DNA of 56,075 nucleotides. It comes from Alphaproteobacteria bacterium (GTDB lineage: Bacteria; Pseudomonadota; Alphaproteobacteria; SMXS01). This document shows, piece after piece, positions 8,359 to 16,904 of this stretch. The stretch's first letter is position 1; every line of letters begins with the position of its first letter. Made by a program: the position numbers and the translations under genes. The notes under the pieces were generated by a model. The model had not been told where the DNA came from. It ran no database searches and was given only the letters and a program-made list of their open reading frames with translations. The DNA lies in assembly GCA_028284945.1 (NCBI GenBank), contig JANQQJ010000010.1:1-56075 (forward strand). Reading direction: 5' to 3'.

Positions 8359-8523
8359 TCAGCTTTGATAGCGGGAGATTTCTTCTTTTATTCGGAGCTT
8401 TTCCCGTTTGAGGGAGGTCAGGCGGGATTGATCGGGGGCCGGGCGGTGAAGTTCCGCGTCGATCTGTGTCTCTAAAGTGTGGTGCTTGTTTTCCAGGGAC
8501 GTCAGATGCGCCTCTCCGTTCAT
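8359..8523 (-). CDS. DUF465/YdcH-like small coiled-coil protein
   Basis: 54 residues: an ATG at 8523 with a strong AAAGGAG six bases upstream, and a TGA at 8359-8361. The pattern HLTSLENKHHTLETQIDAELHRPAPDQSRLTSLKREKLRIKEEI is the DUF465 helical hairpin. A second member lies at 9743-9946. The function of the family is unknown to me. The gene occupies most of the gap between trcR and ubiX, on the opposite strand. Confidence 0.85.
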   Translation of the reverse strand: MNGEAHLTSLENKHHTLETQIDAELHRPAPDQSRLTSLKREKLRIKEEISRYQS

Positions 8524-8620
8524 GCTTTGCTCCTTTAGAATGACCTCAACGCTTGATTAAACCATGGGAATGACCGATGTGTCACGGTAGATCGAGCGGC
8601 AAGAACAGGAGCGTCCCCTA

Positions 8621-9217
8621 ATGCCCGGAGAACCAAGCGTTCCAGCGCGGTTGATCGTCGGTATCAGCGGGGCCTCTGGCGTCATCTATGGCGTGCGGTT
8701 ACTCGAAGCGCTGCGCGACTCGGACGTTGAGTCCCATTTGGTGATGTCGAAAGCTGCTGAGTTGACGTTGAGCTATGAAACCGAGCTGAAGCCTGCTGAT
8801 GTCTATGCGCTGGCGGATCATCATTACAAGGTGAAGGATATCGGTGCGGCGATTGCATCGGGCTCCTTCCGCACACTCGGTATGGCCATTGTGCCCTGTT
8901 CGGTCAAAACCATGTCAGAGATCGCCACAGGTGTGACCGCGACCTTGATGAGCCGGGCCGCCGATGTGGTGCTGAAGGAACGCCGCAGGCTGGTTTTGCA
9001 GGTCCGCGAATCGCCGTTTCATCTGGGTCATCTTCGGACCATGACAGCCCTGACGGAGATGGGGGCGATTATCGCGCCGCCGCTGCCTGCATTTTATCCG
9101 AAGCCGAAAACTGTCGATGAGATCGTCGATAATGCCGTGGGCCGCATATTGGACCTCTTCGATATCGATAATCCGCTCGCGCATCGCTGGCGGGATGGGG
9201 ACGAGGCTAAGCGATAG
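8621..9217 (+). CDS. ubiX: Flavin prenyltransferase UbiX
   Basis: 198 residues. GISGASGVIYGVRLLEAL near the N-terminus and PCSVKTMSEIATGVTATLMSRAADVVLKERRRLVLQVRE in the middle are the FMN-binding and dimethylallyl-phosphate motifs of UbiX. It makes the prenylated FMN cofactor used by UbiD-type decarboxylases, including the one in ubiquinone synthesis. No ubiD gene is in the window. Its last 11 bases overlap the convergent TIGR02444 gene. Confidence 0.93.
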   Translation: MPGEPSVPARLIVGISGASGVIYGVRLLEALRDSDVESHLVMSKAAELTLSYETELKPADVYALADHHYKVKDIGAAIASGSFRTLGMAIVPCSVKTMSEIATGVTATLMSRAADVVLKERRRLVLQVRESPFHLGHLRTMTALTEMGAIIAPPLPAFYPKPKTVDEIVDNAVGRILDLFDIDNPLAHRWRDGDEAKR

Positions 9218-9662
9218 CGCGCAGCAATGGCGCCGCGCGCGCCATGAAGTCATTTTGGTCCGCCCCAAGTTTTGTGGCATAGGCGAGAAGATGATCGCGC
9301 GCCTCGCTCAGCGATGCTGGGCCTGATGGCCGCGAAATCAAGGAGCTCAGCCGGGTTTGTTCCAGTTGTTCCGCGGCTAACTCTGCTGCTGCAACCGTTT
9401 CACGTAATGCGGCTTCGTCGCCAGATTTGCTCAGGGCCCTTCGCATCTGCCGGAGCGGCTGGATGTAGTCGCGCTGCACGGGCCACGCGGCTTCCAGCGC
9501 CCTGTCCAGCGACTCGCCATCCAGCGCGGGGACCCAGAGGCAAAACAACACCACATTCACATCTGCCGCGAACTGTTCCTGCAGGTCGAGACAGGCAGCC
9601 TGAACGTCGGCATTCTCATAGAGCGACACGGAAAAGTCCCAAAAGCCGGATGTATTTGCCAT
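9207..9662 (-). CDS. TIGR02444 family protein
   Basis: 151 residues starting MANTSGFWDFSVSLYENADVQAACLDLQEQFAADVNVVLFCLW, the recognisable start of the TIGR02444 (DUF2390) family, followed by helices rich in Ala and Glu. It is cytosolic, with no catalytic motif. The family is of unknown function and common in Proteobacteria. It overlaps the ubiX 3' end by 11 bp tail to tail. Confidence 0.8.
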   Translation of the reverse strand: MANTSGFWDFSVSLYENADVQAACLDLQEQFAADVNVVLFCLWVPALDGESLDRALEAAWPVQRDYIQPLRQMRRALSKSGDEAALRETVAAAELAAEQLEQTRLSSLISRPSGPASLSEARDHLLAYATKLGADQNDFMARAAPLLRAIA

Positions 9663-9742
9663 GCAATTGACCTGAATGGTGCGACGGGGCGAGGCTCTCT
9701 GGTATCATAGACGGGTCTAAGTGACGAGGTAGCCGGCGCCCC

Positions 9743-9946
9743 ATGACAATTGAACCGGATGAGCTGACCGCCAAGCTGGTGAAACTGCAAACTGAACATG
9801 CAGATCTTGATGCATCGATTACCGCGCTGGAGAGCCAGCTGCATGTCGATCAGCTTCAGGTGCAGCGGTTAAAGCGGCGAAAACTCGCGCTTAAGGACGA
9901 GATGGCCGATATCCGCGATAAGCTCAGACCCGACATTATCGCTTGA
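9743..9946 (+). CDS. DUF465/YdcH-like small coiled-coil protein
   Basis: 67 residues forming two helices: TAKLVKLQTEHADLDASITALE, then QVQRLKRRKLALKDEMADI. The LKRRKLALKDE segment is the family hallmark. It is a paralogue of the 54-residue protein at 8359-8523. It is divergent from the TIGR02444 gene and lies 84 bp before purE. Function unknown. Confidence 0.85.
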   Translation: MTIEPDELTAKLVKLQTEHADLDASITALESQLHVDQLQVQRLKRRKLALKDEMADIRDKLRPDIIA

Positions 9947-10030
9947 TCCCCATGTGTCTTAACGGCCATTTCACTTGCCCAAGGGGCAATCCCCCCTATA
10001 ATCCCGCGCTTTTCCTGGCGAGGATACCGT

Positions 10031-10528
10031 ATGGCCGATAGCGCGCCACAGGTTGGAATCATTATGGGCAGCAAGTCAGACTGGCCGACCATGAAACATG
10101 CCGCCGATATCCTTGAAGCACTGGGTGTTCCCCATGAGACCAAAATTGTCTCCGCGCACAGGACGCCTGAGCGGCTTTACAGCTATGCCAAGTCGGCCAA
10201 GGACCGTGGTCTCAAAGTCATCATCGCCGGTGCCGGTGGCGCGGCGCACCTGCCTGGCATGGCAGCATCCATGACGACGCTGCCGGTCTTTGGCGTTCCT
10301 GTGGAATCCAAGGCGCTCAAAGGCCAAGACAGCCTGCTCTCCATCGTTCAGATGCCGGGCGGCGTACCGGTGGGCACGTTGGCGATTGGTTCGTCGGGCG
10401 CCAAAAATGCAGGCCTTCTTGCTGCCAGTGTGATTGCGTTGCTCGATGACGATGTGGCCTATCAGTTGCAGTCCTGGCGGCAGGCGCAAACCGATATGGT
10501 CGCGCACGACCCCAAGGATGAGGGTTAA
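10031..10528 (+). CDS. purE: N5-carboxyaminoimidazole ribonucleotide mutase PurE
   Basis: 165 residues, class I Pur[42 protein letters not shown] and [13 protein letters not shown] are the CAIR-binding loops, and the His of SAHRTP is the catalytic base of the family. It converts N5-CAIR to CAIR in purine synthesis. purK follows eight bases later, so the pair is an operon. Confidence 0.96.
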   Translation: MADSAPQVGIIMGSKSDWPTMKHAADILEALGVPHETKIVSAHRTPERLYSYAKSAKDRGLKVIIAGAGGAAHLPGMAASMTTLPVFGVPVESKALKGQDSLLSIVQMPGGVPVGTLAIGSSGAKNAGLLAASVIALLDDDVAYQLQSWRQAQTDMVAHDPKDEG

Positions 10529-10536
10529 TCCGGCTC

Positions 10537-11637
10537 ATGCGGGTTGCACCCGGCGGGACCATTGGCATCTTGGGCGGCGGCCAGCTTGGCCGCATGCTGG
10601 CCCAGGCGGCTGCCGACCTGCAGTTCCGGACGTTGATTTTCTGTCCTGAAGAGAACAGTCCGGCCAGCCAGGTGGCCGATGATACGATCATCGCGGCCTA
10701 TAAAGATGAGGCGGCCTTGCGGAACTTTGCAGGCCGCTGTGACGTCATCACCTATGAGTTCGAAAACATCCCCCTGCAGACGGTCAATTTTCTGACTGCC
10801 GACCGGCCCGGGCGGCCGCAAGGGGCCAATGGCCGGGAGGTTTCGGTGCAACCGGCTGCTGAAGCATTACGCACCGGACAGAACCGGCTGACTGAAAAGA
10901 CCTTTCTCAACGGCATCGGCGTGCCCACGGCGCCATTTGCAGCAATTCAATTGCTGGACGATCTGATCGCCGAGGTGCCGTTGCTGGGCTTTCCATGTGT
11001 GCTCAAAACACAGCGCGGCGGCTATGACGGCAAGGGGCAAGCGATGATCCGGTCTGCCGATGATATTGGTACGGCGCACCGCGACCTGATGGGCCAGCCG
11101 GCGATTGTTGAGGGCTTTATCGAGTTTACCCGTGAACTCTCGATCATCTGCGCGCGCGGTACCAATGGGGCCATTGCGTTTTTTCCGCTGGTGGAAAACG
11201 AACATCGCCATCACATTCTTCATAAGACGACCGCCCCTGCCCCGAATGTCTCGGAGGCATTGGCCCGGCGCGCAGAAGATATGGCAAGGCGGATCGCAGA
11301 GGGGCTGGACTATGTCGGCATCCTGGCCGTCGAGCTCTTTGAAACCGTCGATGGTGCTCTACTGGTCAATGAAATCGCACCCCGGGTGCACAATTCCGGC
11401 CACTGGTCGATTGAAGGGGCCAAGACCAGCCAGTTTGAGAACCACATCCGGGCGATTTGCGGCCTACCCTTAGGACCGGTTGACCCGGTCAGGCCGTCGG
11501 TTATGACCAATTTGATCGGTGATGATGTAGACGATCTATCAGCATGGCAGAACCGCGATGATGCGGTAATCCACCTTTATGGCAAGGATGAGGTGCGTGC
11601 CGGCCGCAAGATGGGCCACGTCACAGAGGTCGTTTAA
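10537..11637 (+). CDS. purK: 5-(carboxyamino)imidazole ribonucleotide synthase PurK
   Basis: 366 residues of ATP-grasp fold. Visible are the N-terminal GTIGILGGGQLGRMLAQAA, TYEFENIP, the ATP-grasp segment CVLKTQRGGYDGKGQ, and ELFETVDGALLVNEIAPRVHNSGHWSIEGAKTSQFENH with the metal-binding Glu and Asn. It carboxylates AIR using ATP and bicarbonate, supplying PurE. The stretch about residues 87-107 (ADRPGRPQGANGREV) is longer and more polar than is usual but stays in frame. The stop codon interlocks with that of the opposing COQ9 gene (TTAA at 11634-11637). Confidence 0.95.
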   Translation: MRVAPGGTIGILGGGQLGRMLAQAAADLQFRTLIFCPEENSPASQVADDTIIAAYKDEAALRNFAGRCDVITYEFENIPLQTVNFLTADRPGRPQGANGREVSVQPAAEALRTGQNRLTEKTFLNGIGVPTAPFAAIQLLDDLIAEVPLLGFPCVLKTQRGGYDGKGQAMIRSADDIGTAHRDLMGQPAIVEGFIEFTRELSIICARGTNGAIAFFPLVENEHRHHILHKTTAPAPNVSEALARRAEDMARRIAEGLDYVGILAVELFETVDGALLVNEIAPRVHNSGHWSIEGAKTSQFENHIRAICGLPLGPVDPVRPSVMTNLIGDDVDDLSAWQNRDDAVIHLYGKDEVRAGRKMGHVTEVV

Positions 11638-12311
11638 GGCTTCATCCGTGATTCACCCGGATAGCGCAGCCGGGTCAGCAGGCTAAGCGGCGAGGGCATG
11701 TCCGCGGTCGCTTTGCGGAATTGGGCTTTTGCCTTTTCGATCTGCATCACCCCGTCGATCCGCCGGTCAAGAAACCGCCAGGTTGCTTCGTGGTCTTCTG
11801 AATCGTCGTTCAACCAATAAAGCAGCGTCGAGCCGTAGACGCCGGCCAACAGGCCACGTTTGGTGTAGAAATTAAAGTCTGTCGACGTGTCGCCTGCCGC
11901 CCGCCACATCAAATCGACTGTCCGGGCAATAAATTCTGCCGCCAGCGGTGCGTTGTGCGGCAATGCCAGGAAGGTCATCGCCCGCCGCTCGGCCTCCTTG
12001 TGCTCTGTAACAGCATCGATGCGCGCTTTAACAGCGGCCCGGATGCGGTCGCGGATCCGCATATTGGGCAGGTCCATATCCTTCAGCGCCTTCAGCATCG
12101 CCCTATCGGCGTTGCTCACGAACAGAGTCAACAGGTCCCTGGCGCCGCCCGGAAAAGCCAGTTTGGCCATGCCCTCCTCAATACCCGCTTCCCGCGCTGC
12201 TTTTGACAGGCTGATCTGGCTCCAGCCGTCGAAGGGTACATGCGGTAACGCCGCTTCCAGCAACTGGGTGCGCACCGGATCTAAATGGTCATTTTCCAAC
12301 GGGTCGGTCAT
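11634..12311 (-). CDS. COQ9 family protein (ubiquinone biosynthesis)
   Basis: 225 residues from the ATG at 12311; a longer reading up to 12419 adds residues unlike the family. The N-terminus is a TetR-like helix-turn-helix (QISLSKAAREAGIEEGMAKLAFPGG) and the C-terminal half is the COQ9 lipid-binding fold (TVDLMWRAAGDTSTDFNFYTKRGLLAGVYGSTLLYWLNDDSEDHEATWRFLDRRI). In mitochondria COQ9 presents quinone intermediates to COQ7. The same role is inferred here. It is opposite rpsU and tail to tail with purK. Confidence 0.9.
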   Translation of the reverse strand: MTDPLENDHLDPVRTQLLEAALPHVPFDGWSQISLSKAAREAGIEEGMAKLAFPGGARDLLTLFVSNADRAMLKALKDMDLPNMRIRDRIRAAVKARIDAVTEHKEAERRAMTFLALPHNAPLAAEFIARTVDLMWRAAGDTSTDFNFYTKRGLLAGVYGSTLLYWLNDDSEDHEATWRFLDRRIDGVMQIEKAKAQFRKATADMPSPLSLLTRLRYPGESRMKP

Positions 12312-12458
12312 CCGGCCACTATGGCGCGATGGGCCGAGGCGGTCAAAGGGGTTCACAAACCCGGCCAGGTCTGCTAGATAATCGCGCGTTCGCCGGTTGA
12401 ATGACGTGGCGAAGCACATATCTATTGCTCAACGCAAGATGATCTAACAGGAGAGAAC

Positions 12459-12662
12459 GTGCAAGTTTCGGTTCGCGATAATAATGTTGATCAGGCGCTT
12501 CGCGCCCTGAAGAAGAAGATGCAGCGTGAAGGCATCTACCGTGAAATGAAACTACGCCGTTTCTATGAAAAGCCGTCAGAACGCCGTGCCCGTGAGCACG
12601 CAACCGCTATTCGCCGTGCCCGCAAGCTGGACCGCAAGCGCGCTGAACGCGACGGCCTCTAA
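12459..12662 (+). CDS. rpsU: 30S ribosomal protein S21
   Basis: 67 residues from a GTG start preceded by AGGAGAG. The sequence [45 protein letters not shown] is a full S21 with its basic C-terminus ([13 protein letters not shown]). It helps the small subunit recognise Shine-Dalgarno sequences. It is monocistronic, with its own terminator 33 bp after the stop. Confidence 0.97.
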   Translation: MQVSVRDNNVDQALRALKKKMQREGIYREMKLRRFYEKPSERRAREHATAIRRARKLDRKRAERDGL

Positions 12663-12694
12663 GCCTTAAGAAATCTCCGTATTGATACGGACTG

Positions 12695-12718
12695 AAAGGC
12701 CGCCGAAAGGCGGCTTTT
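12695..12718 (+). terminator. Terminator of rpsU
   Basis: A GGCCGCC/GGCGGCT stem, extended by A-T pairs, with a GAAA tetraloop followed by TTTTGT. It sits between rpsU and the convergent methyltransferase gene and may act in both directions. Confidence 0.85.
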
Positions 12719-12737
12719 GTGATTCAGGGGCACTACT

Positions 12738-13316
12738 CTACCCGGCGCGCCGGTAGCTGTAGATGGTCATCATCGACCCGTCGCGCTTCGACCTCCGTAC
12801 ATTTTGGCCGGTAGCATAAATATCAGGGTCGGCCGGATCCGGATGGGTCGGATCGTTGATGCGCGCCCGTTCCAGCGTCTTCTCGCTGGGTTCATAAAAA
12901 ACCACCGAGCCGCCTGGCTTCGTGACACGGACCGCTTCGGCGAACGCCTTTTGCCGCAGGGGATCGTCGATGTGGTGCAGCACGCCGAAGAAGAACACGG
13001 CGTCAAACGCTTTGTCATCAAAGGGCATATTGTCCGCTGAAAACGCCTGAAACTGAATTTTATCGCGCACGCCGACCTGTGCCGCGCGTTCTTGCCAGTT
13101 CTGGCTGGCGTAATGCGTTTCGTCGGTGGCGGGCTCACCGGTGATGACCCGGTGACCGCGCAGCGCCAGACAGATTGCTGAATTGCCGGCGCCCGTGCCG
13201 ACGTCGAGAACGGTCGCGTCTTCCGGCAGGCCAAGGCTGTCTATTGCCGAAAGGGCATCGGTTGAGATGGCCTTGAACATATCACCGAGAATTTCGCCTG
13301 CGTCGTCCACTATCAT
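12738..13316 (-). CDS. Class I SAM-dependent methyltransferase
   Basis: 192 residues from the ATG at 13316, with GGAG eight bases upstream. A further in-frame ATG at 13355 falls inside the operator palindrome and is unlikely. Motif I is TVLDVGTGAGNSAICLALRG. Motif II/III follow as FDAVFFFGVLHHIDDP and AVRVTKPGGSVVFYEP. This is a Methyltransf_11-type enzyme of unknown substrate. Divergence from a marR gene across a palindrome suggests it belongs to the MarR regulon. Confidence 0.85.
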   Translation of the reverse strand: MIVDDAGEILGDMFKAISTDALSAIDSLGLPEDATVLDVGTGAGNSAICLALRGHRVITGEPATDETHYASQNWQERAAQVGVRDKIQFQAFSADNMPFDDKAFDAVFFFGVLHHIDDPLRQKAFAEAVRVTKPGGSVVFYEPSEKTLERARINDPTHPDPADPDIYATGQNVRRSKRDGSMMTIYSYRRAG

Positions 13317-13339
13317 TGCAAAATCTCCGTCATCTGATA

Positions 13340-13363
13340 TTAATTGCGTGCGCACGCAATTAA
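13340..13363. promoter_or_regulatory. 24-bp perfect palindrome, probable MarR operator
   Basis: TTAATTGCGTGC and its exact complement meet with no spacer, giving TTAATTGCGTGCGCACGCAATTAA. The site lies 24 bp from the methyltransferase start and 36 bp from the marR start. MarR dimers typically bind AT-rich palindromes of this kind between divergent genes. Autoregulation plus control of the methyltransferase is the natural inference. Confidence 0.75.
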
Positions 13364-13398
13364 TAAGAAGGGCTAGGCAATGTCAACCGGAGTTTCAG

Positions 13399-13815
13399 GT
13401 GTCGCAGACATCGAAGCTTTTTGACCTGATCGGAGAGCTCGCGCGCAAAAGGTTCCGGCTTGCAGAGCGGGAACTTATGGTTCTGTCGTTGAACCACACC
13501 GAAGCGCGGTTGTTGAGCCTGCTGCGGGAGCAGGATGGCTGTGCCCAGGAAGTGCTTACCGCGGCGGTCGTGGTCGACCGCAGTAATGTTGGACGGTCTT
13601 TGAAGAAGTTGGAGAAGCAGGGATACATCGTCCGCCAGCGTGATGCAGATGACCGCCGTGCTTACGTTGTTTCTCTTACGGACACGGGGCGCGCCCTAGG
13701 CGAGCAGGTATCTAAGGTCAGGGACCGAATCGTCGATACATTCTGCCAAAATATCAACGAGCGGGACGCGCGGTCAGCGGTCGAAGTTCTAAGCAAGGTG
13801 CTTGGGAAAGATTGA
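13399..13815 (+). CDS. MarR family transcriptional regulator
   Basis: 138 residues from the GTG at 13399, with GGAG seven bases upstream. A winged helix-turn-helix spans about residues 35-95: HTEARLLSLL, then VLTAAVVVDRSNVGRSLKKLEKQGYI, and the wing DADDRRAYVVSLTDTG with the conserved DxRR. The signal it senses is unknown. It probably binds the palindrome 36 bp upstream. Confidence 0.9.
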   Translation: MSQTSKLFDLIGELARKRFRLAERELMVLSLNHTEARLLSLLREQDGCAQEVLTAAVVVDRSNVGRSLKKLEKQGYIVRQRDADDRRAYVVSLTDTGRALGEQVSKVRDRIVDTFCQNINERDARSAVEVLSKVLGKD

Positions 13816-13847
13816 CTGAGGGGTTTTGTAAGGAAGGGCAGGCAATG

Positions 13848-13880
13848 AAAAAGGGCCGCACCCGACGGCACGGCCCTTTC
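13848..13880. terminator. Bidirectional terminator between marR and pntB
   Basis: A perfect 9-bp stem (AAAGGGCCG/CGGCCCTTT) around 12 bases. On the minus strand it is followed by a T5 run, best suited to end the pnt transcript. On the plus strand the T-tract is weaker. Confidence 0.75.
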
Positions 13881-13901
13881 AATTCTACTCTGTAACCGGG
13901 G

Positions 13902-15302
13902 TTACAACGCTTTGACGATGTCCTCGACCATCTTCTTGGCGTCGGCGAACAGCATCATCGTGTTGTCGCGGAAGAACAGTTCGTTGTCCACGCCGGCATA
14001 GCCGGAGCCCATCGAGCGCTTGATGAACAACACCGTATTGGCGTTTTCCACGTCCAGAATCGGCATGCCATAGATCGCGCTTTGCGGATCGGTCTTGGCG
14101 GCCGGGTTGGTCACGTCATTGGCCCCGATCACGAAGGCGACATCGGCGGTCGGGAACTCGGAGTTAATGTCTTCGAGCTCGAACACCTCGTCATAAGGAA
14201 CGTTGGCTTCCGCCAGCAGCACATTCATGTGGCCGGGCATGCGGCCCGCCACCGGGTGAATGGCGTATTTGACGGTGACGCCTTCCTTCTTCAGCTCGTC
14301 GGCCATTTCTTTGAGCGCGTGCTGCGCCTGGGCAACGGCCATGCCATAGCCGGGAACGATGATGACGGTGCCGGCATTCTTCATGATGAAGGCAGCGTCA
14401 TCGGCAGAACCCTGCTTGACCGGGCGTTGTTCGCCCGCCCCTGCGGCGGGGCCAGCGGTCTCGCCACCGAAACCACCCAGGATGACGTTGAAGAACGAGC
14501 GGTTCATGCCCTTACACATGATGTAGGACAGGATCGCACCGGACGAGCCAACCAGCGCGCCCGTGATAATCAGCGCGGTGTTGGACAGCGTGAAGCCGAT
14601 GCCGGCGGCTGCCCAACCGGAATAGGAGTTCAGCATTGACACGACGACGGGCATATCAGCACCGCCGATCGGGATGATGATGGTCACACCGATCAGGAAC
14701 GACAGCGCGATGATAATCAGGAACACCGTCGGGTCCTGGCTCACCGTGAAATAGGCGATCAGGCCCAACAGTGCCAGGCCCAGCACGGCGTTGAGCGGAT
14801 GCTGGCCCGGGAACACCACAGGCGCGCCGGATACCATGCCCGCCAGCTTCAGGAAGGCGATGATCGATCCAGAGAAGGTGATGGCACCGATGGCCGCGCC
14901 GAGCGCCATTTCGATCAGGCTGGCCGTGTAGATTTCACCGGGGGACCCGATACCAAATGCCACTGGCGAATAGAAAGCGCCAGCAGCCACCAGAACAGCG
15001 GCCATACCGACCAGACTGTGGAAGGCAGCGACTAGCTGCGGCATGGCGGTCATGGCGACCCGGCGTGCGATCACCGCGCCAATGCCACCACCAAGGGCGA
15101 TACCACCGACGATCATGGCGACCGTCACGCCATCCAGCGACGGGGCGATATTGATCAGCACCGTACCGACAGCGATGGCCATGCCGATCATGCCGAACAT
15201 ATTGCCGCGCCGGGATGATTCCGGCGAGGACAGGCCGCGCAGCGCCATGATGAACAGGACGCCGGCGACGAGATATAGAATTGCAGTCAGGTTGGCTGAC
15301 AT
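13902..15302 (-). CDS. pntB: NAD(P) transhydrogenase subunit beta (PntB)
   Basis: 466 residues. The N-terminal 270 or so form eight to nine membrane helices (domain II). The C-terminal NADP-binding domain III has VIIVPGYGMAVAQAQHALKEM and VIGANDVTNPAAKTDPQSAIYGMPILDVENA, the characteristic dIII loops, and ends DAKKMVEDIVKAL. It forms, with PntAA and PntAB, the proton-translocating transhydrogenase that drives NADPH formation. It is third in the operon, 12 bp after pntAB. Confidence 0.96.
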   Translation of the reverse strand: MSANLTAILYLVAGVLFIMALRGLSSPESSRRGNMFGMIGMAIAVGTVLINIAPSLDGVTVAMIVGGIALGGGIGAVIARRVAMTAMPQLVAAFHSLVGMAAVLVAAGAFYSPVAFGIGSPGEIYTASLIEMALGAAIGAITFSGSIIAFLKLAGMVSGAPVVFPGQHPLNAVLGLALLGLIAYFTVSQDPTVFLIIIALSFLIGVTIIIPIGGADMPVVVSMLNSYSGWAAAGIGFTLSNTALIITGALVGSSGAILSYIMCKGMNRSFFNVILGGFGGETAGPAAGAGEQRPVKQGSADDAAFIMKNAGTVIIVPGYGMAVAQAQHALKEMADELKKEGVTVKYAIHPVAGRMPGHMNVLLAEANVPYDEVFELEDINSEFPTADVAFVIGANDVTNPAAKTDPQSAIYGMPILDVENANTVLFIKRSMGSGYAGVDNELFFRDNTMMLFADAKKMVEDIVKAL

Positions 15303-15314
15303 CTCCCGGCCCCC

Positions 15315-15620
15315 TTACTTTTCTTTTTTCTTGTACATGGCGAGCATGCGTTGGGTGACCAGAAAGCCCCCAAAGATGTTCACCGATGCAAGCGTTAGCG
15401 CAACAAAGCCTAGCACCTTCGCGGTCCAGGCATTGTCGGTTACCAGTTCAACGCCGACGGCGATCAGTGCACCAACCACGATCACAGAAGACACCGCGTT
15501 CGTCACAGACATCAGCGGCGTATGCAGGGCCGGCGTCACGCTCCAGACCACGTAATAGCCAACGAAAATGGCCAGCACGAAGATCGCGAGTTGAAATACA
15601 AAAGGATCGACAGCTTCCAT
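15315..15620 (-). CDS. pntAB: NAD(P) transhydrogenase subunit alpha part 2 (PntAB)
   Basis: 101 residues with three to four membrane helices (FVFQLAIFVLAIFVGYYVVWSVTPALHTPLMSVTNAVSSVIVVGALIA, then KVLGFVALTLASVNIFGGFLVTQRM). The motif TPALHTPLMSVTNA is diagnostic of the transhydrogenase alpha membrane part. The split of PntA into two proteins is the Rhodospirillum rubrum arrangement. It starts two bases after the pntAA stop. Confidence 0.95.
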   Translation of the reverse strand: MEAVDPFVFQLAIFVLAIFVGYYVVWSVTPALHTPLMSVTNAVSSVIVVGALIAVGVELVTDNAWTAKVLGFVALTLASVNIFGGFLVTQRMLAMYKKKEK

Positions 15621-15622
15621 GA

Positions 15623-16822
15623 TTATTCTCCCTCGCTTTCAGGTGCCGTTTCTTCGGGCTCCGGTTCAGGTTGCGGTCCGCCGAACTGCGGATGAACCAC
15701 CTGCCCGTCCTTGGTCAGCAAAATGCCGGCGACGGTTTCGTCGTCCCAGTCAAAGTTGACCGTGCCGTTTTCCGTATCGACATGCGGCGACAGGAAGTTC
15801 ACCAGATTTTTGGCAAACAGATTGGATGCATCGACCGGCACCCGGCTCGGCACATTCAAATGGCCGATGATGGTAACGTCGTGTTTGACGACCACCTCGC
15901 CTGGTTCGGTCAGTTCGCAGTTGCCGCCGGTTTCAGCGGCCAGGTCATAAATGACTGACCCTGGCTTCATCGACTTGACCATCTCTTCGGTGATCAGGAT
16001 CGGCGCGGGCCGGCCCGGGATCAGCGCGGTGGTGATGGCAATGTCCTGCTTGGCGACGGTATCAGCGATCAGCTGGGCCTGTTTGGCCTTGTACTCGTCA
16101 CTCATTTCCTTGGCATAGCCGGCCGCGGTTTCAGCTTCTGCGGATTCTTCGTCCTCGACCATGACGAATTTGCCGCCCAGCGATTCGACCTGTTCCTTGG
16201 TCGCTGGCCGCACATCGGTTGCCATCACGACGGCACCCATGCGTTTGGCGGTCGCGATGGCCTGCAGACCGGAAACGCCGGCGCCGAAAACCATGACTTT
16301 TGCCGGTGCAACGGTGCCGGCTGCCGTCATCATCATCGGCATGGCGCGATTGAAGTGATCGGCTGCCTCGACGACGGCTTTGTAGCCCGCAAGGTTGTTC
16401 TGCGAACTCAAAATGTCCATCGACTGTGCCCGCGTGATACGTGGCATCAGTTCCAGCGAGAACGCATTCACACCGGCGGCTGCATAGGCCTTGATGCCCT
16501 CGTCGTCCGCATAGGGCGCCAGTGAGGCGATCAGACAGGCCCCTGATTTAATCAGCGCCAGCTCGTCTACGTCGCCTTCGCCAGCGCGCAGTGGCCGCTG
16601 GATCTTGAACACCAGGTCAGCGTCGGCATAGGTGGCCGCGGCATCAGGGGCAATCGTGGCCCCGGCATCAGAGAACAGGCTGTCGGGCATTGCCGCAGCT
16701 TCTCCAGCGCCGGATTCGATAACGATATCGAATCCCATATCGGTCAGTTTCTTGACAGTATCCGGTGAGGCGGCAACGCGGCGTTCATGCGCGCGCCGTT
16801 CCTTCGGTACAGCGATCTTCAT
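15623..16822 (-). CDS. pntAA: NAD(P) transhydrogenase subunit alpha part 1 (PntAA)
   Basis: 399 residues from the ATG at 16822 (GGGGGAG eight bases before). It starts MKIAVPKERRAHERRVAASPDTVKKL, the alanine-dehydrogenase-like fold, and has the NAD-binding segment VMVFGAGVSGLQAIATAKRMGAVVMATDVR and the mobile loop AETAAGYAKEMSDEYKAKQAQL. It binds NADH and passes hydride to PntB. The C-terminal 20 residues are Pro/Glu-rich. It is first gene of the operon; a palindrome at 16905-16919 lies in its leader or promoter region. Confidence 0.96.
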   Translation of the reverse strand: MKIAVPKERRAHERRVAASPDTVKKLTDMGFDIVIESGAGEAAAMPDSLFSDAGATIAPDAAATYADADLVFKIQRPLRAGEGDVDELALIKSGACLIASLAPYADDEGIKAYAAAGVNAFSLELMPRITRAQSMDILSSQNNLAGYKAVVEAADHFNRAMPMMMTAAGTVAPAKVMVFGAGVSGLQAIATAKRMGAVVMATDVRPATKEQVESLGGKFVMVEDEESAEAETAAGYAKEMSDEYKAKQAQLIADTVAKQDIAITTALIPGRPAPILITEEMVKSMKPGSVIYDLAAETGGNCELTEPGEVVVKHDVTIIGHLNVPSRVPVDASNLFAKNLVNFLSPHVDTENGTVNFDWDDETVAGILLTKDGQVVHPQFGGPQPEPEPEETAPESEGE

Positions 16823-16904
16823 TGAGGGCTCCCCCGCTGCTTCTTGATTTCGACCCCGTAAAGGGCCGCGCACTATAACAGACGATTCTTCGCCTGCAAG
16901 GTTT

